From Marsupella aquatica (Eukaryota > Marchantiophyta): DNA of 64,000 nt. Below, piece by piece: positions 12,501 to 25,500 of the stretch (position 1 is the stretch's first letter; the number at the start of each line of letters is the position of its first letter). Under the pieces are notes generated by a model that saw only the letters and a program-made list of their open reading frames with translations, was not told the DNA's origin and did no database searches. Position numbers and translations under genes: made by a program. Where the stretch lies: positions 9,052,001 to 9,116,000 of the forward strand of contig OZ316896.1 in NCBI GenBank assembly GCA_973895155.1, written 5' to 3'.

Positions 12501-15500
12501 GTATGAAATTGGTTCCATCGAGGTTAATCCACTCACAGGTAATGATACAATTCTATCTTGAGGAAGGTGCCCATGAACAGCTGCGTACCTGCAAGTAAAC
12601 AAACGGTTCTATATTCAATCAAAACATTTGGAATACCTTATTTCTACCAGGTAAAAGAGGTACCGTGGTCTATGAAGCTCCTGGACAAGCCTAATTATCT
12701 CAGGGGCCTGTGGTGAGCTAAGAATATCTCAGCAACACTTATGTCAATTAAACGTCTAGATCACAATTTAAAATGTCTTAGCCCGTCTCAGCTAGAGAAA
12801 ACTGAACATCGAATACGATTGGACCGCAATTACATGATAAGAGCATCCTCCACCGTTGCCGTCAAAGTACCCAGCATTCCCACTGTCCAATTCAACGGAA
12901 TGATTCTGCAAAAATGGAACGAAGAAAATATGTAAGGAACACAAGGTCAGGTCAAGTTAAGAACCTCCTTGAACTCATACTACACCATCAGTGTTCAAAA
13001 TTCATGCGTTTTTTAACCCGTAACGGTCGCACTCAGTTGTGCTCGGCATTCTATGCAGGTGCTGAAAACTTACTGACAAGACAAGGCATCCATCCAAGAT
13101 TCAATGCTATGCAGATTAATTAGGTCGAAGACCGTATTGCACTGCAGGTTAGAAATTCACCCTGCACTGGAAGTTCGGCCAAATGTAGCCTTGAATCCAA
13201 CCACACCACAGAGTCCAGCCGGCATTCGAACAGACCCTGCAAGCAGACAAATGAACTTAATTGTTTCCTGCTGGATAACTCAGGGCTACGAGACTAAAGA
13301 ATCTGATAACGAATCGCCGGAACAGTTGCCCGTCCCGAATCGATTAGTGTATTTCCGTCTATATTATCAAATTCCGACTACCTCTGTACAAAACCCCGTC
13401 CCGCTACCCTTGCAAGCATGGTGTTCCACAAGCACAGTGGCCCTCTTGGCAAAGTCCTGAAATCTATACCTCCGCCGTCAACACCGAGAGCCGCAGGACA
13501 CAGACCAGCTGCAACCGCCGCAGCAGATCCCCCCGAAGAACCACCTGAGACTCTGTCTATCCCATATGGATTACGAGGTGCCCTGTAAGACAGATGCAGT
13601 CCAACAGTCAAACAAGGTTTTCGCCTTGGTATACCATGTCTTCGTGATTATGGTTTCATTTTTGGAACTTCCGATAGGGCAAAACGAAAGATATTAACTA
13701 AAGCTTTAACGAAGATGCAACTGTGAAGTGATCGAAAAGCCAAGTATGTGACATCCATTCACAAACTATCTTATCCAAAACGACTGAAAGGTACTCGAGC
13801 ATTCCATACCCGTAGTGGGGATTGATACTTGTGGTGCCCATCCCCAATTCATGCATGTTTGTTTTCCCCACCAGGACTGCACCACATTCTCGTAACCGCT
13901 TGACACACATAGCATCGTCTTTGGTCATCCGAACTTTGTGCAGCCACTTCGTGCCACCTACCCCAACGACGTGAACAACATCTCATCTCAGGATCGATTG
14001 GTAAGTGAAGTACCAGACTAGGAAAATTCAGTACAATTCAACCCAACAACAGCCGACACGTGAAACTTCCTGGCATTTGATAGACAACGTACCTGTTGTA
14101 GGATACGGGAGGCAGTCTATCTCGTCTTTGACTGCAATTGGCACTCCATCGAGTACTGACAATGGCTCTCCTGTTGACAGAAGGGAACAATACATGAGTC
14201 GGCGGATCACAACTCAACATTACATGCAGCCAACAGATAAATATCATACGAAAAGAGGTCTTATTACTCACCGGCACTCCCGTGTGATCGATGGTAGGAA
14301 AAACATGCGACTAAGTTGCTGTTGACAAAGTGAGTAGTTCTAGGAGAATGAAAATGAAAACTTCACAGAATGAAGAGGTAGCGCAGAATCACCTTTCTGG
14401 TATCGAGTGGTGGATGCTTCCGCTTGACGAAGAATATCCTTCTGATCAAAATTAATGAACAAGAACATCCCTGGAGATTGTTTTATGGTTTCGTCCAGCG
14501 CAGATAAGAAACTCTCGGCCACCTAAGAGCGCAGAAATTTGAGGTTCAATTAGCCAAGTGAGGGAGTCGAATTTCACACGAATTAACAGATATTTCATAT
14601 GATACACTCATTTGATTTAACACATACCAAAGTGGGAGTGACACTGCCAGCGCGGTAACCTTCCGCATAATCTCGTATAGTCCAATGTCGAAAGTTAAGC
14701 TTGCCTTGTTGTTTGACTACACTCACTGCCTCACCTTGCTTGAAGGGCGGGAGGCATGTCACGGCCGCTTTTACTCGCTCCGGTGGCGGTAATCGAGAAT
14801 CAATCGCAAGGTCAGGTTCTAGCTGATCCAACCTTTCAAGTCCTGAGGAAAGAGAAAACACGCCGCTTCCAAGTAAATCCTCTTACTGAACAGGTCATCA
14901 AATAAGAGGGAGGTTTTTCTAGTACTGCTCACCAATGACATTCAAATCTACAGCTCTACTTGCGAATAGTTCCGTGAGAGAGACCAATCCAAACGCGCCC
15001 ATGGTAAGCCATCCCCAAACTAAAATGAAGAGCATGACTTCCTAGTTGAGGCGGACCAGATTTCGATTACTGACCTTCTTCAGGGTACTGCGAAGTGTAC
15101 ATGGGCGGCTCCTGATATATTGCTTTCGAGAAAAACTGTTCCACAATTTGGAGCAGATGTCAGGTCAGTTAATGTAGCGAAGAGATCGAGACAACCCCCA
15201 ATCCGATTTAATCGAATGACAGTGGGCAGTTATCGGAGGGGATCATTCCATTTGTTCCCAAAAGCTGCTTGATTAATTTGGGAAACATGAGTTGCCAGAG
15301 TCCTTCCGTTCGTGACATACTACATCAACAGGAACCAGCAATGGTAATGCAAAAACAGTTCAACGTGAACAGCTGCATTGCGCCTCCAATTTAAACATCT
15401 ATCCCACATGGTGCTGTAATCAGCGATATTGTCCTTACAGACGTGGACATGTACCTTTGTGATAAGGTTGTCTGTCTTCAACTTGGGCTTCAAAAAGCTT

Positions 15501-16975
15501 CCAGTCAACCCGGTCTCCAACATCCAAACGAAACATTTCAGCGGAAATCCTGCGAGTCGTGGTGCTGCACGGCCCAATCCAAATATGTCGACAAGGTGTC
15601 AGTAAACCGGCTCAGGTAGAGCTGGCTAGCTCTTTCACTGTCGTCAAGCCAAGCCACGCAACACCACTTCTGTCTGAGCCAAACACCAGTGTATCCAGGC
15701 AGCGTCCTTCCTCAAGGACTGCAGGCGACCTTACGCGGGGTCATGTGAGTTGAACTTGGTCTATTAGATCCACAAATTGTAGATAAACTTATATTTAACC
15801 TCCCCCGACACGTGCAACAGGAAGTCCTATGCAATTCGTACGAGCTCGAGTGTGACTGGCTGATAGAAGTACTTGCCCACTGAATATCGCTTGCTTGCAG
15901 GAATTATACAATGCCACAACAGACGGGCAGCGCAAAGTCGACTCGTATCCTGGAATGCATTATTCTTGACACCGACGGAGGGAGCACATGTATCATTCCA
16001 TTGAAAAGTTAGCTCCAAGAAATCGCACGACTGTGTAGTAAGAGCACTTTTGCGACACTTCGGAAGCGTAAAAAGATTCCTTCATGCACGAAGACTGTCC
16101 TGCAACCTGGAATTCACAGTCCTCCGTGTCAAATGCTTCGAAGGGAAGAACAGCCACAGATCAAGGTGGAGAGCCGGCTAAAACGTGCAGTTGTGGAAGT
16201 TGCAGTCCTCTCATTATTGAACTAATCCCGGCGTCACAGGAAATCAATTGTGATGAATAAGTCTCCGACGCTGTCCGACCATAACTCCGTTTGGGATATT
16301 CACCTCGGTATTATGGTAAGCGCGGGGTTAACGGGGCTACGGAGTGAGTGGTTTACTCGAAACTAGAAGCAGACAACGTGGTGTTCTGCGACATCGTTCA
16401 AACTAGCTACTGTAGCCGGTTACTTTCCTGGAGTCAGATTAAACTCCGTTCTCAAACCTCCTTACCGGAAAGGAAATGTGATAGCAAATTGGAGCTAAAT
16501 AGTCAAGCCGGACAGGCCGACCAAATCAAGGAATCCGAGACCAATCTCAAGGCCAAGACGGAGCGCTTGATATGTCAAACCTGCATGTTCGGAGTGGAAT
16601 CAAGCAGCACAAGTAGAGTTAAGGGGGACAATTCCATTTAGTTCTCTTACCGACACGTCCCGTGCATGGCACTGTACAACTGCTCCCTTTCGTTATAAAC
16701 TCGTGTCATAGCGCAACACCCACTCAAATCTCCACAACGGGCGGAGCAGACAGACACGCAGTGCCACATTCGTTCTTTCTACACTTTCCTAGCCAAACGA
16801 CAAATCAGAGCTCGGAGAGGATAGATACATAGATAGATAGTAAGCAGAGAGCATCGTCACCTCGAACAATTACGTGCATGTAGTCCGCATCGCTGGAGTC
16901 GGAGGTGCTCATCTTCTCCACTGGAACGAAGTCCTCGCGCTCTTTTGAAGAAACTCCCAACAATGTGAGCCCCAT
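9550..16975 (-). CDS. FAAH: Fatty acid amide hydrolase (21 coding exons)
   Basis: Amidase-signature serine hydrolase of the plant FAAH family, which cleaves N-acylethanolamines to free fatty acid and ethanolamine, usually at endomembranes. Coding exons in transcript order: 16861-16975, 15455-15564, 15075-15135, 14933-15019, 14628-14842, 14393-14522, 14093-14170, 13810-13957, 13470-13582, 13161-13236, 12834-12905, 12537-12588, 12249-12344, 11766-11846, 11485-11588, 11023-11115, 10733-10801, 10539-10603, 10206-10267, 9843-9938, 9550-9606. They total 1980 nt, 659 aa plus stop, with every junction GT-AG and in phase. The triad is Lys254 ([11 protein letters not shown]), cis-Ser330 ([10 protein letters not shown]) and nucleophile Ser354 (DGGGSVRMP). 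The N-terminal [14 protein letters not shown] segment and the C-terminal [12 protein letters not shown] end match plant FAAH. Length is slightly above the roughly 600 aa usual in flowering plants. The split Ala codon at the exon 1/2 junction and the tiny exons make naive gene finders likely to fail here. Confidence 0.93.
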
Positions 16976-16977
16976 TG

Positions 16978-17110
16978 TATCCCCCAATCCCCTCCACCCC
17001 CAAGCCCCTGCACCCACCCCCCCTCCCCCCCTCTCGGTCCTCCCACGCACGCGCGCCTCCTTCCCCCCTCCCCCCCCCCCCCCCCAACCCCACACCACCC
17101 CTATCCTCCG
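16978..17110. repeat. C-rich/CT-rich low-complexity tract in the FAAH leader
   Basis: Directly upstream of the FAAH ATG (minus strand) the plus strand is dominated by C runs, including a run of about 18 C near 17072-17089. Read on the transcript strand it is a G-rich segment of the probable 5' leader or core promoter. Proline-rich and glycine-rich open frames across it are composition artefacts. Confidence 0.8.
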
Positions 17111-18119
17111 CCCCCAGTAACCCTGCAAAACCTTACGGCAATCGTCCTTCCTCCCACGACGTCCTCGCTTCTCCTGCACGCACCAACTCAATAAATTACA
17201 TCTTTCTGTCCTTGTCAATTCTCCTGTCCTTCTCTATTCAACGACTGCAACGCAATGCAGGAGCCAATATCATTCTGCGCGATTTGCCAGACCCGCCCAC
17301 GCCCTATGAGACCGCACTAGCATGACGTTCCTTGGCGGAGAATTTTCACAGAAGGCTAGAACGACCAGGCTGGTATCTCTACAAGTCTACTACCCTGCAA
17401 CTGTGTTGGCAGCGGACCCAGAACTCAGACGCAGCAGAACTCTTGCTGCAGCATGCGCTTCACCAACAGCAAACACCAACCAAACGGCAACGAACGAATG
17501 AATGCGGTGTCCTGCGGTAGTTGACGAAGGGCGTTCAATACTTCAATACCTTGGTATACGTGCCACCACGGTGGGGTGGGCGGTGATGGTGATCGTTTTA
17601 CGGTACTTTTTCTCGAATCACCGGATTACGCTTCACCATCCGTACTGTCTTACTAGTTTTCCTCACGCCACCTCCACCACTGCTGCACTGCAGCACGCCT
17701 CGTCTCGACTGTCGATGCAACAGAATGATGAGGTCCGACTACTCCTACGCACTTACGTCACAATCAATTATTATTTCAGTAATTCAGTGAGTCCGTTCCA
17801 TACCTGTCCAAGAGCCACGCCCTTCTTCGTACCTCTCATCCACACTTCGGTCCACTTCCCCTCCCAATTCAATGCACTCAGTGCACGCTCCTCTCTCATC
17901 CAGTCATCCACCGACTAAATCCACACAGCTCCTCAATGTCTCTCCAGTCGTCCCCTTCTCGGCTTCTCTGCTCCCTGTCTATGCAGCGCATCTGTCGCAG
18001 TAGCAATGTACCAGTGCTGTACAGTACTTCTCACCAGAATTCGTCCACGTTCGCGATCTTCTAGAACAACATGATACGGTACCGTAGCCTTTCTCTCCGC
18101 TTGCTCCCGTCCGCATGCG

Positions 18120-18275
18120 CGCATTCAAGCGTTCCAAGCTCTCACCATAATTCTTCCGAAAAGCTCGCTGCTCCTGACTCCTGTGCTCCAAGCTCTGCAC
18201 CCCCTCCCAATTGCATTCAAGCTCTGCACCCTCTCACCATAATTATTCCCAAAAACCTCGCTGCTCCAGCATTCC
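18120..18275. repeat. Imperfect tandem duplication, period about 91 bp
   Basis: The segment starting GCATTCAAGCGTTCCAAGC near 18121 is repeated near 18212 (GCATTCAAGCTCTGCACCC). Both copies are followed by TCTCACCATAATT and a CTCGCTGCTCC motif. Confidence 0.7.
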
Positions 18276-18679
18276 TCCCAATGACCCAATGTCCCAATTG
18301 CTTTGCAGTTTGCATCTTCCGTTTGTTGCCGCCACAATTCTTCTCTCTTTGACGGTGTCATATGAAGACCTCATCCATCCGTTCGGCCAACACCCGCTCG
18401 CATACGAATGGTTCCGATTCCGACTTCCATACACGACTCTCGTCATTCCTCAATCAACAGCTTCACTTGCCATCTTTCCTCGATTTTGCAATTCCGCGCA
18501 TCCAGCGCTCGAAATTGGGGTCGCAAAACTTCGCGCGACATCCCTTTTTGAACGCCGCTCATGAATCACGGACGCCCGTACGTGTACACGCCAGCAGCGC
18601 CGCGGCCCCACCCCCTCTGCCTTTTTCCGCCTCTTTCACGGGATGTTGCGACACGATAACGGCGGTCGGGGATACACTG

Positions 18680-19015
18680 GCATACAGCTCTTTGACCGGA
18701 GGGTGAACTAAACCTGACCAGCGGCAGCCCGTCGGGAAAGTTTCCCGACTAGTACGGGAGCAGGTTCAGGCTAGGACCCTCCCCAGAAGTCCTTTGTCTT
18801 AGTGTATAATATCCAATCCTGCCACCTGGACCTCCGTCATGGTATGTTACGTATGCGGTTGGGGTTACACTAGTTTATAGCATATTGACCGGAGGGTGAA
18901 TACAAGCTGACCAAGGGTAGATAGCTGACCAAGGGTAGATAGCCGGGAAACAACGCCGAGCATTATGGGAGCAGGTTAGGCTAGAACCCTGCCCAGACCT
19001 CCTTTGTCTCATACT
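18680..19015. repeat. Duplicated block with GACCGGAGGGTGAA
   Basis: Two diverged direct copies about 205 bp apart share a TACACT...GACCGGAGGGTGAA start, a GGGAGCAGGTT core and a GACCTCCTTTGTCT-like end. The second copy also carries an internal exact 18-bp duplication (CTGACCAAGGGTAGATAG at about 18910 and 18928). Confidence 0.7.
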
Positions 19016-19227
19016 ATGCTCTCCTGCACTGGGATCCAGTGTCCATAATTAATTAAACTAACTTTTGGTGTCAATTAAAAATTTATTTGGTCAAATTCCA
19101 GCACAAGGTGAGTATCTGGAAAAATATGGTAAACTATAAATTTTAGACAAATATGTAGGAGAAGTCAAGGTATGCAAAAGAAGAGAATGCAATTAATAAG
19201 TACATTTGGGTACCAGTGGTTCATGTT

Positions 19228-19500
19228 GTCTAGGTTACACCCGGCACTCCCGACCTACGCTACAAATTAAATTATATTTTATGGGCTGAATTTTCAGTTA
19301 ACTCCAAATCTTATTTCTGCCTCCAAAATGACTCCAAATCTTATTTCTGCATATACTATTTCTCCGCATATGATAGTGTAAAATAAAGTGTACACAATAA
19401 AGAGAGGGCATTTGTAACAGTTCAACTTTTTTGACCTAACCTCTTTGATCTAGGGTACACCCAGCACTTCCAACCAGCGCTACACATTAAATTATATTTT
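19228..19500. repeat. Diverged direct repeat ending ATTAAATTATATTTTAT
   Basis: About 55 bp near 19228 (CTAGGTTACACCCGGCACTC then CTACGCTACAAATTAAATT) recurs near 19450 with several substitutions. An additional exact short repeat, ACTCCAAATCTTATTTCTGC, occurs at about 19302 and 19330. Confidence 0.65.
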
Positions 19501-19650
19501 ATTTATTAAGAACAACCCAAGGTCAGAATATTATTCTCGTACTACTTTCAATCTCAAAAACATGCATGCACCTGAGTAAACACACCCGGATCTTTAGAAG
19601 CTTCTAATAGTTTCCATGAATATTATTTTTAGGTTTCACAAGGCTTCCAA

Positions 19651-21487
19651 GATGAAAGTGAAGTCTGGATGGACCACCATGTTGTTCATTGGGGTCCATG
19701 GGAGTTTTGGGCTTACAATTTGATGATTTTGAGTCTGAAAATGAATTTTAGTTTTTCACCTGCAAGGCAACTAGAGAAAGAGGAGACATAGAAAAACACA
19801 AGCCCTAACACAATGAAAATTAATCTAATAAAATTGCGCTCCATGAAATGATTTGCTCAAACCCATATGTCACTTTGTATGCCCTACCATCACCTCTTGC
19901 TGACATTGCCTCCCCATTTGATTCAATGCTGCACCTGTCTACTCTCATTCCTATTGATACTTTCCAATGGTGAAGTGGAGACTCTTTCAGTCTCCCCTTG
20001 CCAAAGTCAAGTTAGGAGCTTCCACTTAAAATAATGTTTCAATGGCAAGCTCGAGATCAATTAATAGCACTGGCACTGGCATCAGCTTGGCAAATTATTC
20101 TCGTATGACATCATAAGGCCTAGCAGGAGAGTGCTAAGATTTTAGTGCATGAAATCCATAGAGAGGTCAGAATGGTACTTGATATGTCTAGACAGCCAGG
20201 TTCCTCTAGTGGTACAGCTTGAGGACTGACCAAGGCCCGTTCGAGTGCAAATTTACCTAGCCCATTCGGCTGGGGATTAGCATGAGGAAGTGTGCAGACA
20301 CATTTAGGAGAGGCCATCACCCAAGCCATAAAATCTGTGACTTTCTCCACTTTGTCACCAACACTATGAACCCTAAGATTGGTACTACTGTGAAACAGTT
20401 GCACAAGGATAGTAGTTGATGGGTTCTGCTTGGGGCTATCCTTCGCAGGCTCTTTTGTCTCTCATGGCTTGAATAGGTTTTGTTTCTCCTTAAGGTGTGG
20501 TTGTTGCCCTGCTCGGGTCACATGTTCAAATCCTGCAGGATGCGTAGGGCACAAGACACTTTGTGCATATGCATTAGTATTTGCTAGATACATTTACTTA
20601 CTTAATGATCTGATAAATGGTTGGGAAACAAAACAATCAGCAATTATAGCTCCTTCGGGAGTTTTATGATTATGTTTGTTATTAGGTGTTAATCTTCTGG
20701 GAAGGCATTTACGTAGTTATAGATGGGTACCCAAAAGTCTATAATTTTAATTGAATATATGAAGTGCAATTTCAGTTCTATAGGTAATGCATGATCAGCA
20801 GGAAGGATAATAAGCTTGGTATCAGTGAAGCACCCATGGATTTCCAAAGATGAGATAGACTGACTCAGAACATCAAAAAATACTGGGCAAGCACTCTTTA
20901 CAGTTTTGAAAGAAAATTTGCTCTCACCTTTGCTTTATTGATAAGGCTTCCTGCTTGTTTGCACTCACATGGACAAAATGTTGAATGTTCCCCAAGATTG
21001 TGACCTGTATATGGGCTTCTGACTGCTTGCAGCTGGTTTTAATTAGTTTACACAACAGTTAGTTGCTGCTCATGTGCAAACTACTCAGGGCTTCCCTCCC
21101 CAAGTGTTAAGTAGATGCTCATGCCCGAACAACTCAGGGCATCCTTTCCCAAAAGTGGCAACTAATTGTTGTTTATGCACAAATTAACTACTTAGGGCAC
21201 CTTTCACAAAAGTAAAGTATCCTTTTTCAAAGTGATAAGTCGTTGCTCATGCTCAGGGCCTCCTTAAATTATGTTAGATTAATTTTCATTGTCTTGGTAT
21301 GAAATATTAGTGCTTGTGTTTTTTCACGACTCCTCCTTCTCTAGTTTCCTTGGAGATAAAAAACTAAAAATTATTTTAGAGCTCATAATAATCAAATTAT
21401 AAGCCCCAAACTCCCATGGACCACCAATATGTGCTAGACAGGAGGGCAATGTCCAACATGGAGGTCCATCTGGGCTTCACTTTCATG
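19651..21487. mobile_element. Non-autonomous element with long inverted arms
   Basis: The sequence from 19651 to about 19831 (start GATGAAAGTGAAG, end AATGAAAATTAATCTAA) recurs inverted at about 21272-21487. The arms are roughly 180-215 bp and share GGTCCATGGGAGTTT, ACTAGAGAA and AATGAAAATTAATCTAA. The 1.4-kb interior has no transposase-like frame, so this is a MITE-like or foldback element needing enzymes from elsewhere. A third, solitary arm relative lies at 48896-49011. I cannot assign a superfamily because no target-site duplication is obvious. Confidence 0.8.
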
Positions 21488-21510
21488 TTTATCTAGTTAT
21501 GAGCAAAGGT

Positions 21511-21672
21511 GAAGGATTTTCTTGATGGGACCCCAAAATGAATTGTGTTACTTGATAAGACCCCTGAAGATTTGAGTACATTGATTCAAGGTCAGTCAAT
21601 CAACCGTGTGCATCACTCATGGGTCCTATCAAGTAACAGGTTTCATTTTGGGGTCCCATCAAACAAATTCCT
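21511..21672. mobile_element. Short foldback (about 162 bp) with 50-bp arms
   Basis: The left arm 21511-21563 (contains GATGGGACCCCAAAATGAA and GTTACTTGATA) is repeated inverted at 21621-21672. A loop of about 57 bp separates the arms. No coding capacity. It lies only about 24 bp from the right arm of the larger element, so it may be a separate insertion or a nested part of the same structure. Confidence 0.85.
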
Positions 21673-21989
21673 CAACAAAGTTTGGTAAATTTATGTTGAG
21701 AAAATACAACATTCACAATGGCGAGCCCATGAACCATCCAATGCATAAATAGATGACACAAAGAGATGTTCACCTAAGTTGAGGTTACATCCATGGGAAC
21801 ACACAAGAACTTTATTGCATTCTAGACCTATCAAATCATACCGAGTCTCTACAATTATACAAAATCTCTCAACTGGTTCCGTAATCATGAGCTTGTGAGT
21901 TCTTGTTATGGAAACACGATTTGAGATATAATGTGTAATCTAGTTAACCTAATATAGTCTGCAACTAAAGTAAACCTTAAGATAGTTAC

Positions 21990-22205
21990 ATTAGTAAACT
22001 TAGACTAAGAATAAATGTTTAAATTGGGGTTCTTGTGGGAGCTTTGCCCATAACTAAGCTAATTTGTGAAGGTTCTCAATCCTAGCTTTGCTTTAGTAAA
22101 ACTTAGACTAAGAATAGATGTTTAAGTTGGGGTTCTTGTCGGAGCTTTGCCCATAACTAAGCTAATTTGTGAAGGTTCTCAATCCGAGCTCTGCCCATAA
22201 TTAGT
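21990..22205. repeat. Tandem duplication, period about 101 bp
   Basis: The block beginning TTAGTAAACTTAGACTAAGA near 21991 is repeated near 22092, with GGGGTTCTTGT and GAGCTTTGCCCATAACTAAG in both copies. A third partial copy follows (GAGCTCTGCCCATAATTAG). It ends about 390 bp before the TrpRS start codon and may lie in its promoter. Confidence 0.85.
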
Positions 22206-22596
22206 CTAATTGTGAAGGTTCTTGTGCGAGAGGGCAGGGGTTTCCAATCCCACCATCAACCCTATCTTCCGTAATTATAGCTCGTTCAGATTCAGATCAT
22301 TCGAAGCAGGGTGAGATGTTCAGCTTCGCCATCGTCATCCTCGCCTCTCCAATTGAAGGACCGATCGAGATTTGTGACGAGAAATACGTAATGACAATGC
22401 GAACTTCACAGTTGGGCTGTTTGTACTGATCGGAACTGTGGGTGCCAATCACCATCTTCGCTTTGAATCTGGCTTTGTGAGCGCTCGCGCATTCTTCAGC
22501 ACAGTGAGTGGCAGCGTTGGAGACCCCAGCGAATTGAAGCACTTGCTGTGTGAACTTTGAAGTACACCGACGAGAAGAGTGCTTCCTGCGGCGGTT

Positions 22597-25500
22597 ATGG
22601 AAGACTCCAACAATGGGGCCGGTGCTGAAGTTGCAGCGGCAGCAGTGGAGGAGAATGGGACCGTCGGAATCCAGGGTGGAGAGGCAGAGGCAACAGCGGC
22701 AGAAGAGGCGGAGCAGGTTGTGACGCCATGGGAGGTGGCTGGGAAAGGGGCCATCGACTATGACAAGCTCATCGTCCAGTTTGGGTGCCAGAGATTGGAT
22801 AGGGCGCTGGTTGAGAGGGTTGAGCACCTCACGGGAAGGCCAGCCCATCCATTCCTTCGTCGGGGCGTCTTCTTTGCGCACAGGTCTGTTGTTCGTTCCC
22901 CTCAGCTCTTTTCCCTTACCTCTTGCACGTGCCTTTGCCATGCCATCCAATGTGCTCTAAAACGGAATTGGGAAATCATTCTCTGTAGCTGTTCATGTCT
23001 CTCTTTTTCACTTGGCAACTGAAGAATCTTTTTGACTTGGCAACTGAAGAATCTCCTGTAATCTGAGTTCCATTTTTATATTATGCTACTCCCCATGGGG
23101 GTTCTAAGATAGCAGACCTAGTAAACCTAATACCACACACGAATCCAGTCTTAAGTCTTCCGACGACTCTTAACAATGAGAGGGGAAGGATCAACGAAGA
23201 GTTTAGACAAGATCGTTCCACACTCAATACACAGGCACGCGGGATTGCGGAGGGTCAACACTTGGAAATTTGTGAGTCCCCTTTATCCGTTCCAATTGAA
23301 TTTCCAGAAGTGAACACCTTTCAATGACTCAAGGCCTGGTTTGTCTTGGTGTTGAATGGAAGCAGGGAGTTCAATCAGATTCTTGATGCGTATGAGAAGG
23401 GTGAGAAGTTCTATTTGTACACGGGAAGAGGCCCATCATCTGATGCTCTCCACCTTGGGCATTTGGTCCCCTTCATGTTTACAAAGTAAGTACATACCGT
23501 AGGATACATAGTTTCCTTTACCCGCTAAACCCTGAACCCTGAATCCTCAACCCTCAACCTAACTGCAGTAATTCATATTATGATGATTTGTGTGCTTTCT
23601 TTGGATAACCTCGGGTGGGTGGTCTGGAAGGCGCTGATGGGCTTCTGCTATATATATAAGTGATCTGTTCCTATCCATCCTGAGAAATAATGCTCGCGTT
23701 TCGTTGGTTATACACGACAGGTATTTACAAGATGCTTTCAAAGTACCTCTTGTCATTCAAATAACAGACGATGAAAAGTGCATGTGGAAGGATCTCACGG
23801 TTGAGAAGAGCCAACAATTAGGTCGGGAAAATGTAAAGGATATTATTGCATGCGGCTTCGACATCACTCGCACGTTTATATTTTCAGACTTTGATTATGT
23901 TGGAGGGTAAGGATGTCAAGACGAACTCTGTAACACTGTGTCGGTGTGAAAGGACAAAATGAGTCGGATAGGAATATTCGGATATTAGTCTGCATTACTC
24001 CCACGGGGTCAGGCTTCTTCTGCTCTTTTAGATTTATTGCATGTCCTTAGACCAATCTTCAGCAGCATCTTCGAATTTTCGAGTTCACAGCCTCTTTTAC
24101 TTGAATGTGCTGGCGTGTAGGAGCTTGAAAGTTGTTTGCTGAACCATTTGAACAGTTCAACATCCCTATTTTAAGCAGCTTACATACAAAGATTGTTTTC
24201 ACCCTTCTGTATCGGATGTCATTGTTATGATCAATTCCGTCTGAAAGAGTTGAATGTGCATTACAGGGAGTTCTACCGGAACATGGTCAGAATTTCCAAG
24301 TGCGTGACGCTGAACCAGGTGAAGACTCCACCCTCGGTGCTCTTGGCTCGCTTAGATTTTAGTAGTTCTCAACAATTTCAGTTATCTCCTTTTTGCGTCC
24401 TGCTCCCTGTCTTGTTGAAGTTCGGTACTATGCTTCAAGGCCAGTAGTCCTTCTCCATTCCCGCGACATTGGCAAGCCCCTGTATGGCTCTTTTATTCAT
24501 CTCAAATATTTGAGAGAAAAGGTGGTGCAATCTCGGAGGCCCGTCTATGTCAATAGCACGTTGCTGATGCAAATTCGTTTTCCAGATCAGGGGAATTTTT
24601 GGCTTCGTTGGTGAGGATCACGTCGGGAAAGTTAGTTTTCCCCCAGTGCAGGTGATGTCTTTCTACAAGCCCTGAAGCCAGTTCAGATCGCAGGTCGTAG
24701 TATTATGTTGCTATTGTTCCTGTTTCGTAGGTCTCCTATTGATTGAATAAGATAGGATGTTTATCAGTTTGATAGGTTTGGAGCCTCACAGTTGCCGAAT
24801 GACTTACAATTGGTTCGTTTATAAATCAGGCAGCTCCATCCTTTCCCACATCCTTTCCACATCTTTTTGGTCAAAGGAAGGATATTCGCTGCTTGATACC
24901 GTGTGCAATTGATCAGGTGATTGTCAACAACTCTTGTCCTAAACGTCATTTCCAATTTCACTTTGTTCTCCTTGTAAACTTTCCCAAGACTCAATCCATC
25001 GTGGCAGTGTCTAACTTATTTTGATATATCTCAGGATCCATATTTCAGAATGACCAGAGACGTTGCTCCTCGAATTGGTTTGCTGAAACCGGCCTTAATT
25101 GAGTCATCGTTCTTTCCAGCTTTACAGGTTGGTGGAAAGGCCTGATTACCGTATTCCCAACGCCTGGTTTGTAGTTATTATGTACGAACAGCCACCTCAT
25201 CATCACTGTTGTTGGATTGAGAATATCTCTCTTTCAGCTGAGGCTAAACAAGCGTGGTGAATTGGGTTGCAGATGTTCCATATGTATACGCTAACGGAAT
25301 TTAATAATCACTGTGTGGTCAGGGTGACTCCGGCAAGATGTCAGCCAGTGACAAAACAACTGCTATTTATGTCACCGACACTCTCAAGGAAATTAGTACG
25401 AAAGTAAGTGAAAGACACCTTTTACTTGGGCAATGATACCAAGGTACTAATTAGGAGTGTTTGTGCACCTCAACCTCCAGAAATGTGAGCTACCAGCTCT

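Larger units (their letters stand above)
17111..19650. other. Intergenic upstream of FAAH
   Basis: No coding gene is supported. The first 1.5 kb is pyrimidine-rich and probably holds the FAAH promoter. Farther out are small duplications, listed separately, at 18120-18275, 18680-19015 and 19228-19500. Open frames here have simple composition and no recognisable domain. Confidence 0.5.

Noticed and set aside
16805-17325. Gly-rich (minus) and Pro-rich (plus) frames upstream of FAAH
   Set aside because: Products of the C-run; only the 16861-16975 part is coding, as FAAH exon 1.
20430-20560. Possible tRNA-like B box (TGTTCAAATCC) inside the 19.65-kb element
   Set aside because: No convincing A box or cloverleaf could be drawn.
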